From assembly GCA_000173575.1 (NCBI GenBank), contig ABYL01000064.1, positions 1-37,536 of the forward strand: DNA of 37,536 bases, in the 5' to 3' direction. The number at the start of each line of letters is the position of its first letter. Position 1 is the stretch's first letter. The position numbers and the translations under genes are program-made. The notes beneath the pieces were generated by a model, which made no database searches, was not told where the DNA came from, and saw only the letters and a list, made by a program, of their open reading frames with translations. This document shows, in pieces, positions 17,436 to 26,558 of this stretch. Source of the DNA: Burkholderia sp. H160 (lineage in GTDB: Bacteria; Pseudomonadota; Gammaproteobacteria; Burkholderiales; Burkholderiaceae).

Positions 17436-18697
17436 GCTGGTCGGAACGTTTCGGTGCGCGCGAACCAGCCGGCGGCAACGGCGCCGCGGCGCGTACGTCC
17501 ACCCGCACGGGTGGCAGCGGTCTCGCGAGCGCGGTCAACGGCGTGCGGCCGCTGCGCTCGCGCATGCTCGACTACGATCACTCGCTGCTGTGGGTCGTCG
17601 TCGCGCTGCTCGGGCTCGGCATCGTGATGGTGTACTCGGCGTCGATCGCCATGCCCGATTCGCCGAAGTACTCGTCGTACCGCGATTGGGCGTTCCTCGT
17701 GCGCCAGATCATCTTCGTGGTGATGGGCTCGGTGATCGGCGTCGTGTCGTTCCGCATTCCGATTTCGACGTGGGACAAGTACGCGCCGAAGCTCTTCCTG
17801 ATCTCGCTCGTCGCGCTCGTGATCGTGCTGATTCCGCACGTCGGCAAAGGCGTGAACGGCGCGCGCCGCTGGATTCCGCTCGGCATCACGAACATGCAGC
17901 CGTCGGAAATCATGAAGCTCGCGGTGACGATCTACGCGGCGAACTACACGGTGCGCAAGCAGGAATACATGCACAGCTTCGCCAAGGGCTTTCTGCCGAT
18001 GGCGGTCGCGGTCGGCCTCGTCGGCATGCTGCTGCTGCTCGAGCCGGACATGGGCGCGTTCATGGTGATCGCGGCGATCGCGATGGGCGTGCTGTTCCTC
18101 GGCGGCGTCAACGGCAAGCTGTTCGGCGGCCTCGTCGCGACCGCGGTGGGCACGTTCACGTTGCTGGTGTGGGCGTCGCCGTGGCGTCGTGAGCGGATCT
18201 TCGCGTACCTCGATCCGTGGGACGACCGCTACGCGCAGGGCAAGGCGTATCAGCTGACCCACTCGCTGATCGCGTTCGGGCGCGGCGAGTGGTTTGGCGT
18301 CGGCCTGGGCGGCAGCGTCGAGAAGCTCAACTATCTGCCGGAAGCGCATACCGACTTCATTCTCGCGGTGATCGGCGAGGAACTCGGCTTCGTCGGCGTG
18401 CTGGTCGTGATCCTGATGTTCTACTGGATCGTGCGCCGTTCGTTCGAGATCGGCCGTCAGGCGCTTGCGCTCGATCGCACGTTCGCGGGTCTCGTCGCGA
18501 AGGGCGTCGGTATCTGGTTCGGCGCGCAGACCTTCATCAACATGGGTGTGAACCTCGGTCTTCTGCCGACCAAAGGTCTCACGTTGCCGCTCGTCAGCTA
18601 CGGCGGGTCGGGCATCTTGCTGAACTGCGTGGCGATCGCGGTGCTGATGCGGGTCGATTACGAGAATCGGGTTCTGATGCGCGGGGGCAAGGTATGA
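17432..18697 (+). CDS. ftsW: peptidoglycan glycosyltransferase FtsW
   Basis: FtsW is the septal SEDS-family glycan polymerase that acts on lipid II together with FtsI. The 421-aa protein has a cytoplasmic N-terminal stretch of about 50 residues rich in Gly, Arg and Ser, then about ten transmembrane helices. Signature segments are [13 protein letters not shown] (about 137-149), the active-site region [15 protein letters not shown] with its essential aspartate, and the C-terminal [13 protein letters not shown]. The start at 17432 overlaps the murD stop as ATGA. The frame is open further upstream, but that part lies inside murD. It overlaps murG by 4 bp. Confidence 0.95.
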   Translation: MSWSERFGAREPAGGNGAAARTSTRTGGSGLASAVNGVRPLRSRMLDYDHSLLWVVVALLGLGIVMVYSASIAMPDSPKYSSYRDWAFLVRQIIFVVMGSVIGVVSFRIPISTWDKYAPKLFLISLVALVIVLIPHVGKGVNGARRWIPLGITNMQPSEIMKLAVTIYAANYTVRKQEYMHSFAKGFLPMAVAVGLVGMLLLLEPDMGAFMVIAAIAMGVLFLGGVNGKLFGGLVATAVGTFTLLVWASPWRRERIFAYLDPWDDRYAQGKAYQLTHSLIAFGRGEWFGVGLGGSVEKLNYLPEAHTDFILAVIGEELGFVGVLVVILMFYWIVRRSFEIGRQALALDRTFAGLVAKGVGIWFGAQTFINMGVNLGLLPTKGLTLPLVSYGGSGILLNCVAIAVLMRVDYENRVLMRGGKV

Positions 18698-19818
18698 CGG
18701 CTCTGCCACAACGCACGCTGATGGTGATGGCCGGCGGCACCGGGGGACACGTGTTCCCGGGGCTCGCGGTCGCACATCTGATGCAGGCGTGGGGCTGGAA
18801 AGTCGTGTGGCTCGGCAACCCCGCGGGCATGGAAGCGACGCTCGTGCCGAAGCACGGTATTCCGATGGAGTACGTGCGCTTCGGCGGCGTGCGCGGCAAA
18901 GGTCTGAAGACCAAGCTGATGCTGCCGGTGAACCTGCTGCGCGCGTGCACGCAGAGCTTGAGCGTGCTGCGTCGCGTGAAGCCAGACGTCGTGCTCGGCA
19001 TGGGCGGCTACATCACGTTCCCGGCCGGTCTGATGACCGCATTGAGCGGCTGCCCGCTCGTGCTGCACGAACAGAATTCGATCGCGGGTCTCGCGAACAA
19101 GGTGCTCGCCAAGCTCGCGAAGCGCGTGCTGGTCGCGTTTCCGAATGCGTTGCCTCACGGCGAATGGACCGGCAATCCGATTCGCGAGGAACTTGCGCGC
19201 GCGAATGCACCCAAAGCACGCTACGCGCGGCGTAATGGTCCGCTGAACCTGCTCGTCGTGGGCGGCAGTCTCGGCGCCGCCGCGTTGAACGAAGTCGTGC
19301 CGCGCGCGGTCGCGCTGCTTGACTCCAGCGAGAGGCCGCGCATCGTGCATCAGGCGGGCGCCAAGCATATCGACGCGCTGCGCGAGAACTACGCGGCGGC
19401 GGGTCTGCAGGCAGGGGCGGACGTCTCGCTCGTGCCGTTCATTGACGACATGACGAGTGCCTACGAAGAGGCCGATCTGGTGATCTGCCGCTCGGGTGCC
19501 ATGACGGTATCGGAGATTTCGGCGGTCGGCGTCGCGGCGCTGTTCGTGCCGTTCCCGTACGCGGTCGACGATCACCAGACCACTAATGCAGCGTTCCTCG
19601 CCGACAACGGCGCGGCGCTGGTCGTGCAACAACGCGACCTGTCGGCGGAAAAGCTCGCCGACTGGTTGCGCAGCCAGACGCGGGAAAGTCTCGCAGACAT
19701 GGCGGAGCGTTCGCGCTCGCTCGCGAAACCGGATGCCACCGAACAGGTCGCGCAGATCTGCGCGACGGTGGCGGGTGCGGGTTCGATGGCGGGCGTGAGC
19801 CCAGAAGGAAAGCAATGA
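18694..19818 (+). CDS. murG: UDP-GlcNAc:lipid I N-acetylglucosaminyltransferase MurG
   Basis: MurG adds GlcNAc to lipid I to form lipid II at the cytoplasmic face of the inner membrane. The 374-aa GT28 enzyme begins with the diphosphate-binding [12 protein letters not shown] (12-23), then [19 protein letters not shown] and GNPIREEL. Its C-terminal GT-B domain holds [29 protein letters not shown] and the [14 protein letters not shown] donor-binding loop. The ATG is set by the 4-bp overlap with ftsW. A longer open frame upstream is only the shadow of ftsW. It is coupled by another ATGA to murC. Confidence 0.96.
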   Translation: MTALPQRTLMVMAGGTGGHVFPGLAVAHLMQAWGWKVVWLGNPAGMEATLVPKHGIPMEYVRFGGVRGKGLKTKLMLPVNLLRACTQSLSVLRRVKPDVVLGMGGYITFPAGLMTALSGCPLVLHEQNSIAGLANKVLAKLAKRVLVAFPNALPHGEWTGNPIREELARANAPKARYARRNGPLNLLVVGGSLGAAALNEVVPRAVALLDSSERPRIVHQAGAKHIDALRENYAAAGLQAGADVSLVPFIDDMTSAYEEADLVICRSGAMTVSEISAVGVAALFVPFPYAVDDHQTTNAAFLADNGAALVVQQRDLSAEKLADWLRSQTRESLADMAERSRSLAKPDATEQVAQICATVAGAGSMAGVSPEGKQ

Positions 19819-21218
19819 AACACATCGTCAAACATATTCATTTCGTCGGTATCGGCGGCGTCGGCATGAGCGGCATCGCCGAAGTGCTCGTGAATCTCGG
19901 CTATCAGGTGAGCGGCTCGGACCTGTCGGGCAACGCGGTCACCGAGCGCCTCGCCAGGCTCGGCGCACGCATTTCGATCGGGCACGCGGCCGAGAACATC
20001 GAAGGCGCGGACGCGGTGGTGGTGTCGACCGCGGTGCGCAGCGACAACCCCGAAGTGCTGGCCGCGCGTCATCGCCGCATTCCGATCGTGCCGCGCGCGG
20101 TGATGCTTGCGGAACTGATGCGCCTGAAGCAGGGCATCGCAATTGCCGGCACGCACGGCAAGACCACGACCACCTCGCTCGTCGCGAGCGTGCTCGCCGC
20201 GGGCGGGCTCGACCCCACTTTCGTGATCGGCGGGCGGCTGATCAGCGCGGGCGCGAATGCGCGTCTGGGCACCGGCGACTTCATCGTCGCCGAGGCGGAC
20301 GAATCGGATGCGTCGTTCCTGAACCTGTTCCCGGTGATCGAAGTCATCACGAACATCGACGCCGACCATATGGACACCTATGGTCACGACTTTGCGCGTC
20401 TGAAGCAGGCATTCATCGAATTCACGCATCGTCTGCCGTTCTACGGCATCGCGGTGCTGTGCGTCGACGATCCGAACGTGAAGGAGATCCTGCCGTTCGT
20501 GTCGAAGCCGATCATCCGCTATGGTTTCGCGGCCGAAGCGCAGGTGCGCGCGGTCAACGTCGAAGCACGTGAAGGCCGCATGCATTTCACCGCGATGCGC
20601 GAAGACGCGCCGTCGCTCGACATCACGTTGAACCTGCCGGGCGAGCACAACGTGCAGAACGCGCTGGCCGCAATTGCAATTGCGACTGAACTTGAGGTGA
20701 AAGATGCCGATATCCAGCGAGCGCTCGCGGATTTCAACGGCGTCGGCCGACGCTTCCAGCGTTATGGCGAAGTGCCGGTCACAAGCGACGGCCAGGTCGC
20801 GGGCTCCTACACGCTGGTGGACGACTACGGTCACCACCCGGTCGAAATGGCCGCCACGGTGGCGGCGGCGCGCGGCGCGTTTCCGGGCCGCCGTCTGGTG
20901 CTGGCGTTCCAGCCGCACCGCTTCACGCGCACGCGTGATTGCTTCGAGGATTTCGTGAAGGTTCTGTCGACCGTCGACGCGCTCGTGCTGACCGAAGTCT
21001 ATGCGGCCGGCGAAGCCCCAATCGTCGCTGCCGACGGCCGCGCGTTGGCGCGTGCGCTGCGCGTCGCGGGCAAGGTCGAGCCGGTGTTCGTCGATACGGT
21101 CGATGAAGTTCCGGACGCGCTGTCCACGGTCGTGCGCGACGGGGATGTGGTGATTACGATGGGCGCGGGCTCGATCGGCGGTGTGCCGGTTCGCCTCGCT
21201 CAGGAACAGAAGGTGTGA
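19815..21218 (+). CDS. murC: UDP-N-acetylmuramate--L-alanine ligase (MurC)
   Basis: MurC is the first Mur ligase and joins L-alanine to UDP-MurNAc. The 467-aa chain begins with the Rossmann motif [15 protein letters not shown] (9-23), carries SGSDLS, and has the P-loop GTHGKTTTT (112-120), where histidine replaces the asparagine of MurD, E and F, as is typical of Mur[10 protein letters not shown] and [11 protein letters not shown] in the central domain and DDYGHHP with FQPHRFTRT in the C-terminal domain complete the signature. It overlaps murG by 4 bp and is separated from ddl by 1 bp. Confidence 0.97.
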   Translation: MKHIVKHIHFVGIGGVGMSGIAEVLVNLGYQVSGSDLSGNAVTERLARLGARISIGHAAENIEGADAVVVSTAVRSDNPEVLAARHRRIPIVPRAVMLAELMRLKQGIAIAGTHGKTTTTSLVASVLAAGGLDPTFVIGGRLISAGANARLGTGDFIVAEADESDASFLNLFPVIEVITNIDADHMDTYGHDFARLKQAFIEFTHRLPFYGIAVLCVDDPNVKEILPFVSKPIIRYGFAAEAQVRAVNVEAREGRMHFTAMREDAPSLDITLNLPGEHNVQNALAAIAIATELEVKDADIQRALADFNGVGRRFQRYGEVPVTSDGQVAGSYTLVDDYGHHPVEMAATVAAARGAFPGRRLVLAFQPHRFTRTRDCFEDFVKVLSTVDALVLTEVYAAGEAPIVAADGRALARALRVAGKVEPVFVDTVDEVPDALSTVVRDGDVVITMGAGSIGGVPVRLAQEQKV

Positions 21219-21219
21219 G

Positions 21220-22161
21220 ATGAGCAGTATCGATCCGAAAAAATTCGGCAAGGTGGCAGTGCTGCTCGGCGGTAATTCCGCCGAGCGCGAGGTGTCGCTC
21301 AATTCCGGGCGCCTGGTGTTGCAAGGTCTGCGCGACGCGGGCGTCGACGCGCATCCGTTCGATCCGGCCGAGCGTCCGCTGTCGGCGTTGAAGGAGGAAG
21401 GCTTCGTGCGCGCGTTCAACGCGCTGCATGGCGGCTACGGCGAGAACGGTCAGATTCAGGGCGCGCTCGATTTTTATGGCATCCGCTACACCGGTAGCGG
21501 CGTGCTCGGCTCGGCGCTCGGTCTCGACAAGTTCCGCACCAAGCTCGTGTGGCAGCAACTCGGCATTCCGACGCCGCCGTTCGAAGCGGTGCTGCGCGGT
21601 GACGACTACGAAGCGCGCGCGCAAGAGATCGTCGCGAAGCTCGGTCTGCCGCTGTTCGTGAAGCCGGCGAGCGAGGGTTCGAGCGTCGCCGTGATCAAGG
21701 TGAAGAGCGCGGACGCGTTGCCGGCCGCGTTGATCGAAGCCGTGAAGTACGACCGCATCGTCGTGGTCGAGAAGAGCATCGAAGGCGGCGGCGAGTACAC
21801 CGCGTGCATCGCCGGCAATCTGGACCTGCCGGTGATCCGCATCGTGCCGGCCGGCGAGTTCTACGACTACCACGCGAAGTACATCGCCAACGACACGCAG
21901 TATCTGATTCCGTGCGGTCTCGGCGCCGAGGAAGAGGCGCGCCTGAAGGTGCTCGCGCGCCGCGCGTTCGACGTGCTCGGCTGCACCGACTGGGGCCGCG
22001 CGGACTTCATGCTCGATGGCGAAGGCAAGCCGTACTTCCTCGAAGTGAACACGGCGCCTGGCATGACCGATCACTCGCTGCCGCCGAAAGCGGCGCGCGC
22101 GGTTGGCATCAGCTATCAGGAACTCGTGGTCGGCGTGTTGGCGCTGACGTTGCAGGATTAA
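21220..22161 (+). CDS. ddl: D-alanine--D-alanine ligase
   Basis: This ATP-grasp enzyme makes the D-Ala-D-Ala dipeptide used by MurF, and is the usual DdlB-type gene of the dcw cluster. The 313-aa protein has [19 protein letters not shown] near the start, [15 protein letters not shown], the Lys-containing [14 protein letters not shown] strand, [11 protein letters not shown], and the Mg-binding end of the active site [15 protein letters not shown]. The ATG at 21220 sits 1 bp after the murC stop, with AAGGTG just upstream. The frame is open 13 codons earlier, inside murC. Clinical interest lies in its inhibition by D-cycloserine. Confidence 0.96.
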   Translation: MSSIDPKKFGKVAVLLGGNSAEREVSLNSGRLVLQGLRDAGVDAHPFDPAERPLSALKEEGFVRAFNALHGGYGENGQIQGALDFYGIRYTGSGVLGSALGLDKFRTKLVWQQLGIPTPPFEAVLRGDDYEARAQEIVAKLGLPLFVKPASEGSSVAVIKVKSADALPAALIEAVKYDRIVVVEKSIEGGGEYTACIAGNLDLPVIRIVPAGEFYDYHAKYIANDTQYLIPCGLGAEEEARLKVLARRAFDVLGCTDWGRADFMLDGEGKPYFLEVNTAPGMTDHSLPPKAARAVGISYQELVVGVLALTLQD

Positions 22162-22184
22162 CCAGGGCAAGCGCAAGCAACACC

Positions 22185-22937
22185 ATGTGGAACAACGTTC
22201 GCCAGCTCAATCTCGCCACCAACGCGCTGCATGCGTTGCTGGTGCTCGTGCTGCTGGCGGCGGGCGGTTACTGGCTGATCCAGCGCCCGAATTTCGCGCT
22301 GCGCGAGATCCAGATCGACGGCGACACCGAGCACATCAATTCGCCAACGGTGCGCGCCGGCGTAGTGGGGCGACTGAAGGGCAATTTCTTCACGGTCGAT
22401 CTCGACGCCGCACGGCAGGCGTTCGAGCAGATGCCGTGGGTGCGTCACGCGAGCGTGCGGCGCGTCTGGCCGAATGCACTGGCTGTCACGCTCGAGGAGT
22501 ACAAGCCGCTTGGGACCTGGGGCAGCGATCAGCTCGTGAGCGTCGACGGCGAGTTGTTCACCGCGAACCAGGGCGAGCTCGACGAAGAGCTGCCCGCGTT
22601 CGACGGTCCGGACGGTACGGCGAAGGAAGTCGTCACGCGTTATCACGACTTCCAGAAGTGGTTCGCGACGATCAACGCGACGCCCGAGGAAGTGACGCTG
22701 TCGCCGCGCTACGCGTGGACGGTAAAGCTGTCGAACGGCACGCAGGTCGAGCTGGGGCGCGAACGCAATCAGGACACGCTGGCCGATCGCAGCAAGCGCC
22801 TGACTGCGGCATGGAGCGCGGTGACGCAACGTTGGGGAAAGGATATCGAGTATGCGGACTTGCGCTATCCGAACGGTTTCGCGATTCGTGCCGCTGGCAT
22901 GCGCTTCATCAGCGAACCCGACAAGGGCAAGAAGTAA
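22185..22937 (+). CDS. ftsQ: cell division protein FtsQ
   Basis: FtsQ is the bitopic scaffold that binds FtsL and FtsB at the septum. With the ATG at 22185 the protein is 250 aa: a cytoplasmic end of about 15 residues, one transmembrane helix (about 16-38, LHALLVLVLLAAGGYWLI), a periplasmic POTRA domain (about 43-112, beginning FALREIQIDGD and ending with the PWVRHASVRRVWPN strand), then the FtsQ beta domain. The open frame extends far upstream but lies inside ddl. It is 23 bp after ddl and 27 bp before ftsA, matching the standard ddl-ftsQ-ftsA-ftsZ order. Confidence 0.95.
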   Translation: MWNNVRQLNLATNALHALLVLVLLAAGGYWLIQRPNFALREIQIDGDTEHINSPTVRAGVVGRLKGNFFTVDLDAARQAFEQMPWVRHASVRRVWPNALAVTLEEYKPLGTWGSDQLVSVDGELFTANQGELDEELPAFDGPDGTAKEVVTRYHDFQKWFATINATPEEVTLSPRYAWTVKLSNGTQVELGRERNQDTLADRSKRLTAAWSAVTQRWGKDIEYADLRYPNGFAIRAAGMRFISEPDKGKK

Positions 22938-22964
22938 ACGGACATCACACGCACTGAGCACGCT

Positions 22965-24197
22965 ATGAGTAAAGACTATAAGGATCTGCTGGTCGCCCTC
23001 GACATCGGGACGTCGAAGGTAGTGGCCATCGTCGCCGAGTTGAAGGGCGAGGGTCACTACGAGGTGATCGGTCTCGGCCAGAGCGAATCGAAGGGGCTCA
23101 AGAAGGGCGTGGTGGTGAATATCGAAGCCACCGTGCAGTCGATTCAGCGCGCGCTCGAAGAAGCCGAGCTGATGGCCGACTGCAAGATCACCAATGTGTT
23201 CACCGGGATCGCCGGCAGCCATATCCGCAGCTTCAATTCGAGCGGCATGGTCGCGATCAAGGAGAAGGAAGTCACGCAGGCGGACGTCGCGCGCGTGATC
23301 GAAACGGCCAAGGCGATCAACATCCCGACCGATCAGCAGGTGCTGCATATCCTCACGCAGGAATTCATCATCGACGGTCAGGAAGATGTGCGCGAGCCGA
23401 TCGGCATGAGCGGCATCCGCCTCGAAGTGAAGGTGCATATCGTCACCGGAGCGGTCAGCGCGGCGCAGAACATCGTCAAGTGTGTGCGCCGCTGCGGCCT
23501 CGAGGTGAACGACCTGATCCTGCAGCCGCTCGCGTCGTCGCTCGCGGTGCTGACGGAAGACGAAAAGGAACTGGGTGTGGTGCTCGTCGACATCGGCGGC
23601 GGCACGACGGACATCGCGATCTTCAGCGAAGGCGCGATCCGCCACACGGCCGTGATTCCGATCGCCGGCGACCAGATCACGAGCGACATCGCGATGGCGC
23701 TGCGCACGCCGACGCCCGATGCCGAGGACATCAAGGTCGATTACGGCATCGCCAAGCAGGCGCTCGCCGATCCGGACGAGATGATCGAAGTGCCGGGGCT
23801 CGGCGAGCGCGGTCCCCGCACGCTGTCGCGCCAGGCGCTGGCGGCGGTGATCGAGCCGCGCGTCGAAGAACTGTTTTCGCTCGTGCAGCAGGTGGTGCGC
23901 GAGTCGGGTTACGAGGAGTTGCTGAGCTCGGGCGTCGTGCTGACGGGAGGTGCGTCGATGATGATCGGCATGGTCGAGCTCGGTGAGGACATTTTCCTGA
24001 AGCCGGTGCGCATTGGCGTGCCGGAATACGCGGGCGGTCTCGCCGACGTCGTGCGCAATCCGCGCTATTCGACGGCGATGGGGCTGCTCGTCGAAGGGCG
24101 CTCGCAGCGCATGCGCGGGCGCAAGGTTGCGGTGCAGTCGGGGTCGATGGGACAGGTGTTCTCGCGCATGAAGGACTGGTTCCTCGGCAACTTCTGA
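22965..24197 (+). CDS. ftsA: cell division protein FtsA
   Basis: FtsA is the actin-like ATPase that tethers FtsZ filaments to the membrane and recruits later divisome proteins. The 410-aa chain has the phosphate-1 motif ALDIGTSKV (11-19), the subdomain 1C region typical of FtsA, phosphate-2 VDIGGGTTDIAIF (about 205-217), and the adenosine motif VVLTGGAS. It ends in a C-terminal amphipathic helix (RMKDWFLGNF) that serves as the membrane anchor. It precedes ftsZ by 116 bp, the longest gap in the cluster. Confidence 0.97.
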   Translation: MSKDYKDLLVALDIGTSKVVAIVAELKGEGHYEVIGLGQSESKGLKKGVVVNIEATVQSIQRALEEAELMADCKITNVFTGIAGSHIRSFNSSGMVAIKEKEVTQADVARVIETAKAINIPTDQQVLHILTQEFIIDGQEDVREPIGMSGIRLEVKVHIVTGAVSAAQNIVKCVRRCGLEVNDLILQPLASSLAVLTEDEKELGVVLVDIGGGTTDIAIFSEGAIRHTAVIPIAGDQITSDIAMALRTPTPDAEDIKVDYGIAKQALADPDEMIEVPGLGERGPRTLSRQALAAVIEPRVEELFSLVQQVVRESGYEELLSSGVVLTGGASMMIGMVELGEDIFLKPVRIGVPEYAGGLADVVRNPRYSTAMGLLVEGRSQRMRGRKVAVQSGSMGQVFSRMKDWFLGNF

Positions 24198-24244
24198 CCA
24201 CAGGTTTCGAGAAATTCGCGCTGGTGCCGGCGGCCGGTGCGCGA

Positions 24245-24309
24245 CAGGAGGTTGCCCGATCTCCTGCCGGATAACGCCGAGTGGCGGTAACTTTTTATCT
24301 TGACGGAGG
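24245..24309 (+). promoter_or_regulatory. ftsZ leader with SD-like inverted repeat
   Basis: CAGGAG (24245-24250) and CTCCTG (24261-24266) can pair as a 6-bp stem with a 10-nt loop. The CTCC core can alternatively pair with the true ftsZ ribosome site GGAGG (24305-24309), which lies 4 nt before the ATG. The orphan AGGAGG at 24246-24251 has no start codon at usable spacing. A role in setting ftsZ translation is inference. Confidence 0.35.
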
Positions 24310-24313
24310 CAAC

Positions 24314-25516
24314 ATGGAATTCCAGATGCTGGAAACCGAAACGAACGGCACCATCATCAAGGTGGTCGGAGTCGGTGGCGCTGGCGGCAATGCCGTTCAG
24401 CACATGATCAACAAAGGCGTGCAAGGCGTCGACTTCATCGTGATGAACACGGACGCGCAGGCTCTGTCGCGTTCGCGTGCTACCGCGGTGATCCAGCTCG
24501 GCAACACGGGTCTGGGCGCTGGCGCCAAGCCGGAAATGGGCCGCGCTGCCGCAGAGGAAGCACGCGAGCGTATCGCCGACGCACTGCGTGGCGCGCACAT
24601 GGTGTTCATCACCGCTGGCATGGGTGGCGGCACCGGCACGGGCGCGGCACCGGTCGTGGCGCAGATCGCAAAGGAAATGGGTATTCTGACCGTTGGCGTC
24701 GTCAGCAAGCCGTTCGAATTCGAAGGCGGCAAGCGTATGCGCGTGGCGGAAGCCGGTTCGCAACAACTGGAGGATCACGTCGACTCGCTGATCGTCGTGC
24801 TGAACGACAAGCTGTTCGAGGTGATGGGCGACGACGCCGAGATGGACAAGTGCTTCCAGTGCGCTGACGACGTTCTGAACAACGCGGTTGCAGGCATCGC
24901 GGAAATCATCAACGTCGACGGTCTCGTCAACGTCGACTTCGAAGACGTGAAGACCGTGATGGGCGAGCAGGGCAAGGCGATGATGGGCACGGCGACGGTC
25001 GCCGGCGTCGATCGCGCTCGTCTGGCTGCCGAACAGGCCGTCGCGAGCCCGCTGCTGGAAGGCGTCGATCTGTCGGGCGCGCGTGGCGTGCTGGTCAACA
25101 TCACGTCGAGCCGTTCGCTGCGTCTGTCGGAAACGCGCGAAGTGATGAACACGATCAAGAGCTATGCGGCGGAAGATGCCACGGTGATCTTCGGCGCGGT
25201 GTACGACGATGCGATGGGCGACGCGCTGCGCGTGACGGTCGTGGCAACGGGTCTGGGCCGCGCGGCGAAGAAGCAGCAGTCGGCACCGATGACGCTGCTG
25301 CGCACCGGCACCGACAACCAGCCGATCGGCGCAATGGCGCATGCGGCATACGCACCGGCAGCAGGCCACGCCAGCACGGCCGACTACGGCGCGCTCGACA
25401 CGCCGGCGGTGTGGCGCACGTCGCGCGACACGGCGGCCTCGCACGTGCAGGCGCTGCAGGAAAAGGGCGTCGATACGTACGACATTCCGGCATTCCTGCG
25501 CAAGCAGGCGGACTGA
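24314..25516 (+). CDS. ftsZ: cell division protein FtsZ
   Basis: FtsZ is the tubulin-like GTPase that forms the Z ring. The 400-aa protein contains GVGGAGGNAV (19-28), the tubulin signature GGGTGTGAAP (104-113), the NVDFEDVKTVM segment with the T7 region, and a C-terminal linker of about 60 residues. It ends in the conserved peptide YDIPAFLRKQAD, the docking site for FtsA, ZapD and other partners. The start at 24314 has a strong GGAGG site. An upstream in-frame ATG at 24281 lacks one. No clear intrinsic terminator follows within 250 bp, so where the cluster transcript ends is not visible. Confidence 0.98.
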   Translation: MEFQMLETETNGTIIKVVGVGGAGGNAVQHMINKGVQGVDFIVMNTDAQALSRSRATAVIQLGNTGLGAGAKPEMGRAAAEEARERIADALRGAHMVFITAGMGGGTGTGAAPVVAQIAKEMGILTVGVVSKPFEFEGGKRMRVAEAGSQQLEDHVDSLIVVLNDKLFEVMGDDAEMDKCFQCADDVLNNAVAGIAEIINVDGLVNVDFEDVKTVMGEQGKAMMGTATVAGVDRARLAAEQAVASPLLEGVDLSGARGVLVNITSSRSLRLSETREVMNTIKSYAAEDATVIFGAVYDDAMGDALRVTVVATGLGRAAKKQQSAPMTLLRTGTDNQPIGAMAHAAYAPAAGHASTADYGALDTPAVWRTSRDTAASHVQALQEKGVDTYDIPAFLRKQAD

Positions 25517-25663
25517 GCGCACGGGCAGGCTTCGTTGCCGCGCTGGATTGAGCAGCGCTGGCGGACGAATGCACGAGCGTGGCGGGTGAGCGGCAAGCAG
25601 GTCGCGTATCGTCTGATTCGCGGCAGGGGCAACTGTCCTCTGCGGATTCGCGAAGCGGACCAA

Positions 25664-25694
25664 GTGACTGCCGCCTGACGGCGCAGCCTATAGT
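25664..25694 (+). promoter_or_regulatory. candidate promoter of the peroxiredoxin gene
   Basis: TATAGT (25689-25694) matches the -10 consensus at 5 of 6 positions. GTGACT (25664-25669) is a possible -35 with a long 19-nt spacer. Transcription would begin near 25701, about 66 nt before the start codon. Confidence 0.35.
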
Positions 25695-25766
25695 TGGGCT
25701 TACGTTGGACTTCACTGCGTCACGAGGACGTGCGAGTGTGCTTCGCATCGATGCAAAGGACTGGGC

Positions 25767-26270
25767 ATGATCAAGGAAGGTGACAAGCTACCCGACGCGA
25801 CGCTCTTCGAGTATGTCGAAGACGACCGGGCGGGCTGCACGATCGGACCGAACAGTTTCGACGTGCGCGAGCAGACGGCGGGCAAACGCGTGGTGATCTT
25901 CGGATTGCCCGGCGCGTTCACGCCGACCTGTTCGGCCAAACATGTACCGGGCTATGTCGAGCACGTCGAGCAGTTGCGCGCTGCCGGCATCGACGAAATC
26001 TGGTGCGTGTCCGTCAACGACGCGTTCGTGATGGGCGCGTGGGGACGCGATCAGCACACCTCGGGCAAGGTGCGCATGATGGCGGACGGTAGTGCGGCTT
26101 TCACACGGGCGCTTGGTCTGGAGCAGGATCTGTCGGCGCGCGGCATGGGAATCCGTTCCCAGCGCTACGCGATGGTGGTCGACGACGGCGTGGTCAAGAC
26201 GCTGAACGTCGAAGCTGCCGGCAAATTCGAAGTCAGCGATGCAGCGAGTATTCTCGCTACGTTGTGCTAG
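25767..26270 (+). CDS. peroxiredoxin, Prx5 type
   Basis: This thiol peroxidase reduces hydrogen peroxide and organic hydroperoxides. The 167-aa chain carries the peroxidatic cysteine C55 in PGAFTPTC (48-55), and the SVNDAFVMGAWG segment (82-93) and RSQRYAMVVDDG (130-141) typical of the Prx5/AhpE-like group. Other cysteines are C24, C80 and the very last residue C167. The region aligned by eye with the resolving-cysteine site of human PRDX5 lacks cysteine, so resolution by C167 or by glutathione/glutaredoxin is open. No fused glutaredoxin domain is present. It stands alone between ftsZ and lpxC and is followed by two large inverted repeats. Confidence 0.9.
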   Translation: MIKEGDKLPDATLFEYVEDDRAGCTIGPNSFDVREQTAGKRVVIFGLPGAFTPTCSAKHVPGYVEHVEQLRAAGIDEIWCVSVNDAFVMGAWGRDQHTSGKVRMMADGSAAFTRALGLEQDLSARGMGIRSQRYAMVVDDGVVKTLNVEAAGKFEVSDAASILATLC

Positions 26271-26274
26271 TAGC

Positions 26275-26349
26275 AAGCGTCGCACCTTCGCCGCGGGCTT
26301 GCGCGCTTATGCCGCGTGGCGCTTCCGCAACGGTGATTGCGACGCTTTT
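26275..26349 (+). terminator. long-range inverted repeat after the peroxiredoxin gene
   Basis: AAGCGTCGCA (26275-26284) is perfectly complementary to TGCGACGCTT (26338-26347), and the right arm runs into a short T stretch (26346-26349). The 53 nt between them can fold internally through GC-rich palindromes. It starts 5 nt after the peroxiredoxin stop, which fits a 3'-end structure or terminator with an unusually large apical part. Confidence 0.45.
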
Positions 26350-26365
26350 GTGACAGGCCGTTACG

Positions 26366-26409
26366 CGGGCCGATGACCGGAAACGCCTCCGTTCCGGAGC
26401 ATCGGCCCG
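26366..26409 (+). repeat. strong nested hairpin between the peroxiredoxin gene and lpxC
   Basis: GGGCCGATG (26367-26375) pairs with CATCGGCCC (26400-26408), extended by a C-G pair at 26366/26409. Inside it, CCGGAA pairs with TTCCGG to extend the stem after a small bulge. The total is about 17 base pairs with a small top loop. Only three T follow, after CACGC, so it is not a textbook intrinsic terminator. Confidence 0.6.
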
Positions 26410-26472
26410 TCACGCTTTCCGTCGCTGTGCCCATTGGGTAATGCGGCGAAACAGATTGTCACGTTCCCTGCA

Positions 26473-26502
26473 AAGACGGTTGTCTGGGGATTGGAGTATA
26501 AT
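26473..26502 (+). promoter_or_regulatory. lpxC promoter
   Basis: TATAAT (26497-26502) is a perfect -10 box. The best -35 is AAGACG (26473-26478), 18 nt upstream, sharing only GAC with consensus. The predicted start near 26509 gives a 5' UTR of about 50 nt that begins with a small stem-loop (26519-26538). It shows that lpxC is transcribed separately from the division cluster. Confidence 0.6.
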
Positions 26503-26518
26503 TCGCACTATGGAATAA

Positions 26519-26538
26519 AAAGTCCTGATTAGGATTTT
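26519..26538 (+). promoter_or_regulatory. stem-loop in the lpxC 5' leader
   Basis: TCCT, a GATT loop and AGGA form the core (26523-26534), extended outward by a G-U pair and three A-U pairs to eight pairs. It lies about 10 nt into the predicted transcript and about 20 nt before the start codon. It is a weak but perfectly placed 5' structure. Confidence 0.4.
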
Positions 26539-26558
26539 CAATCGAATAGAAGACCACC

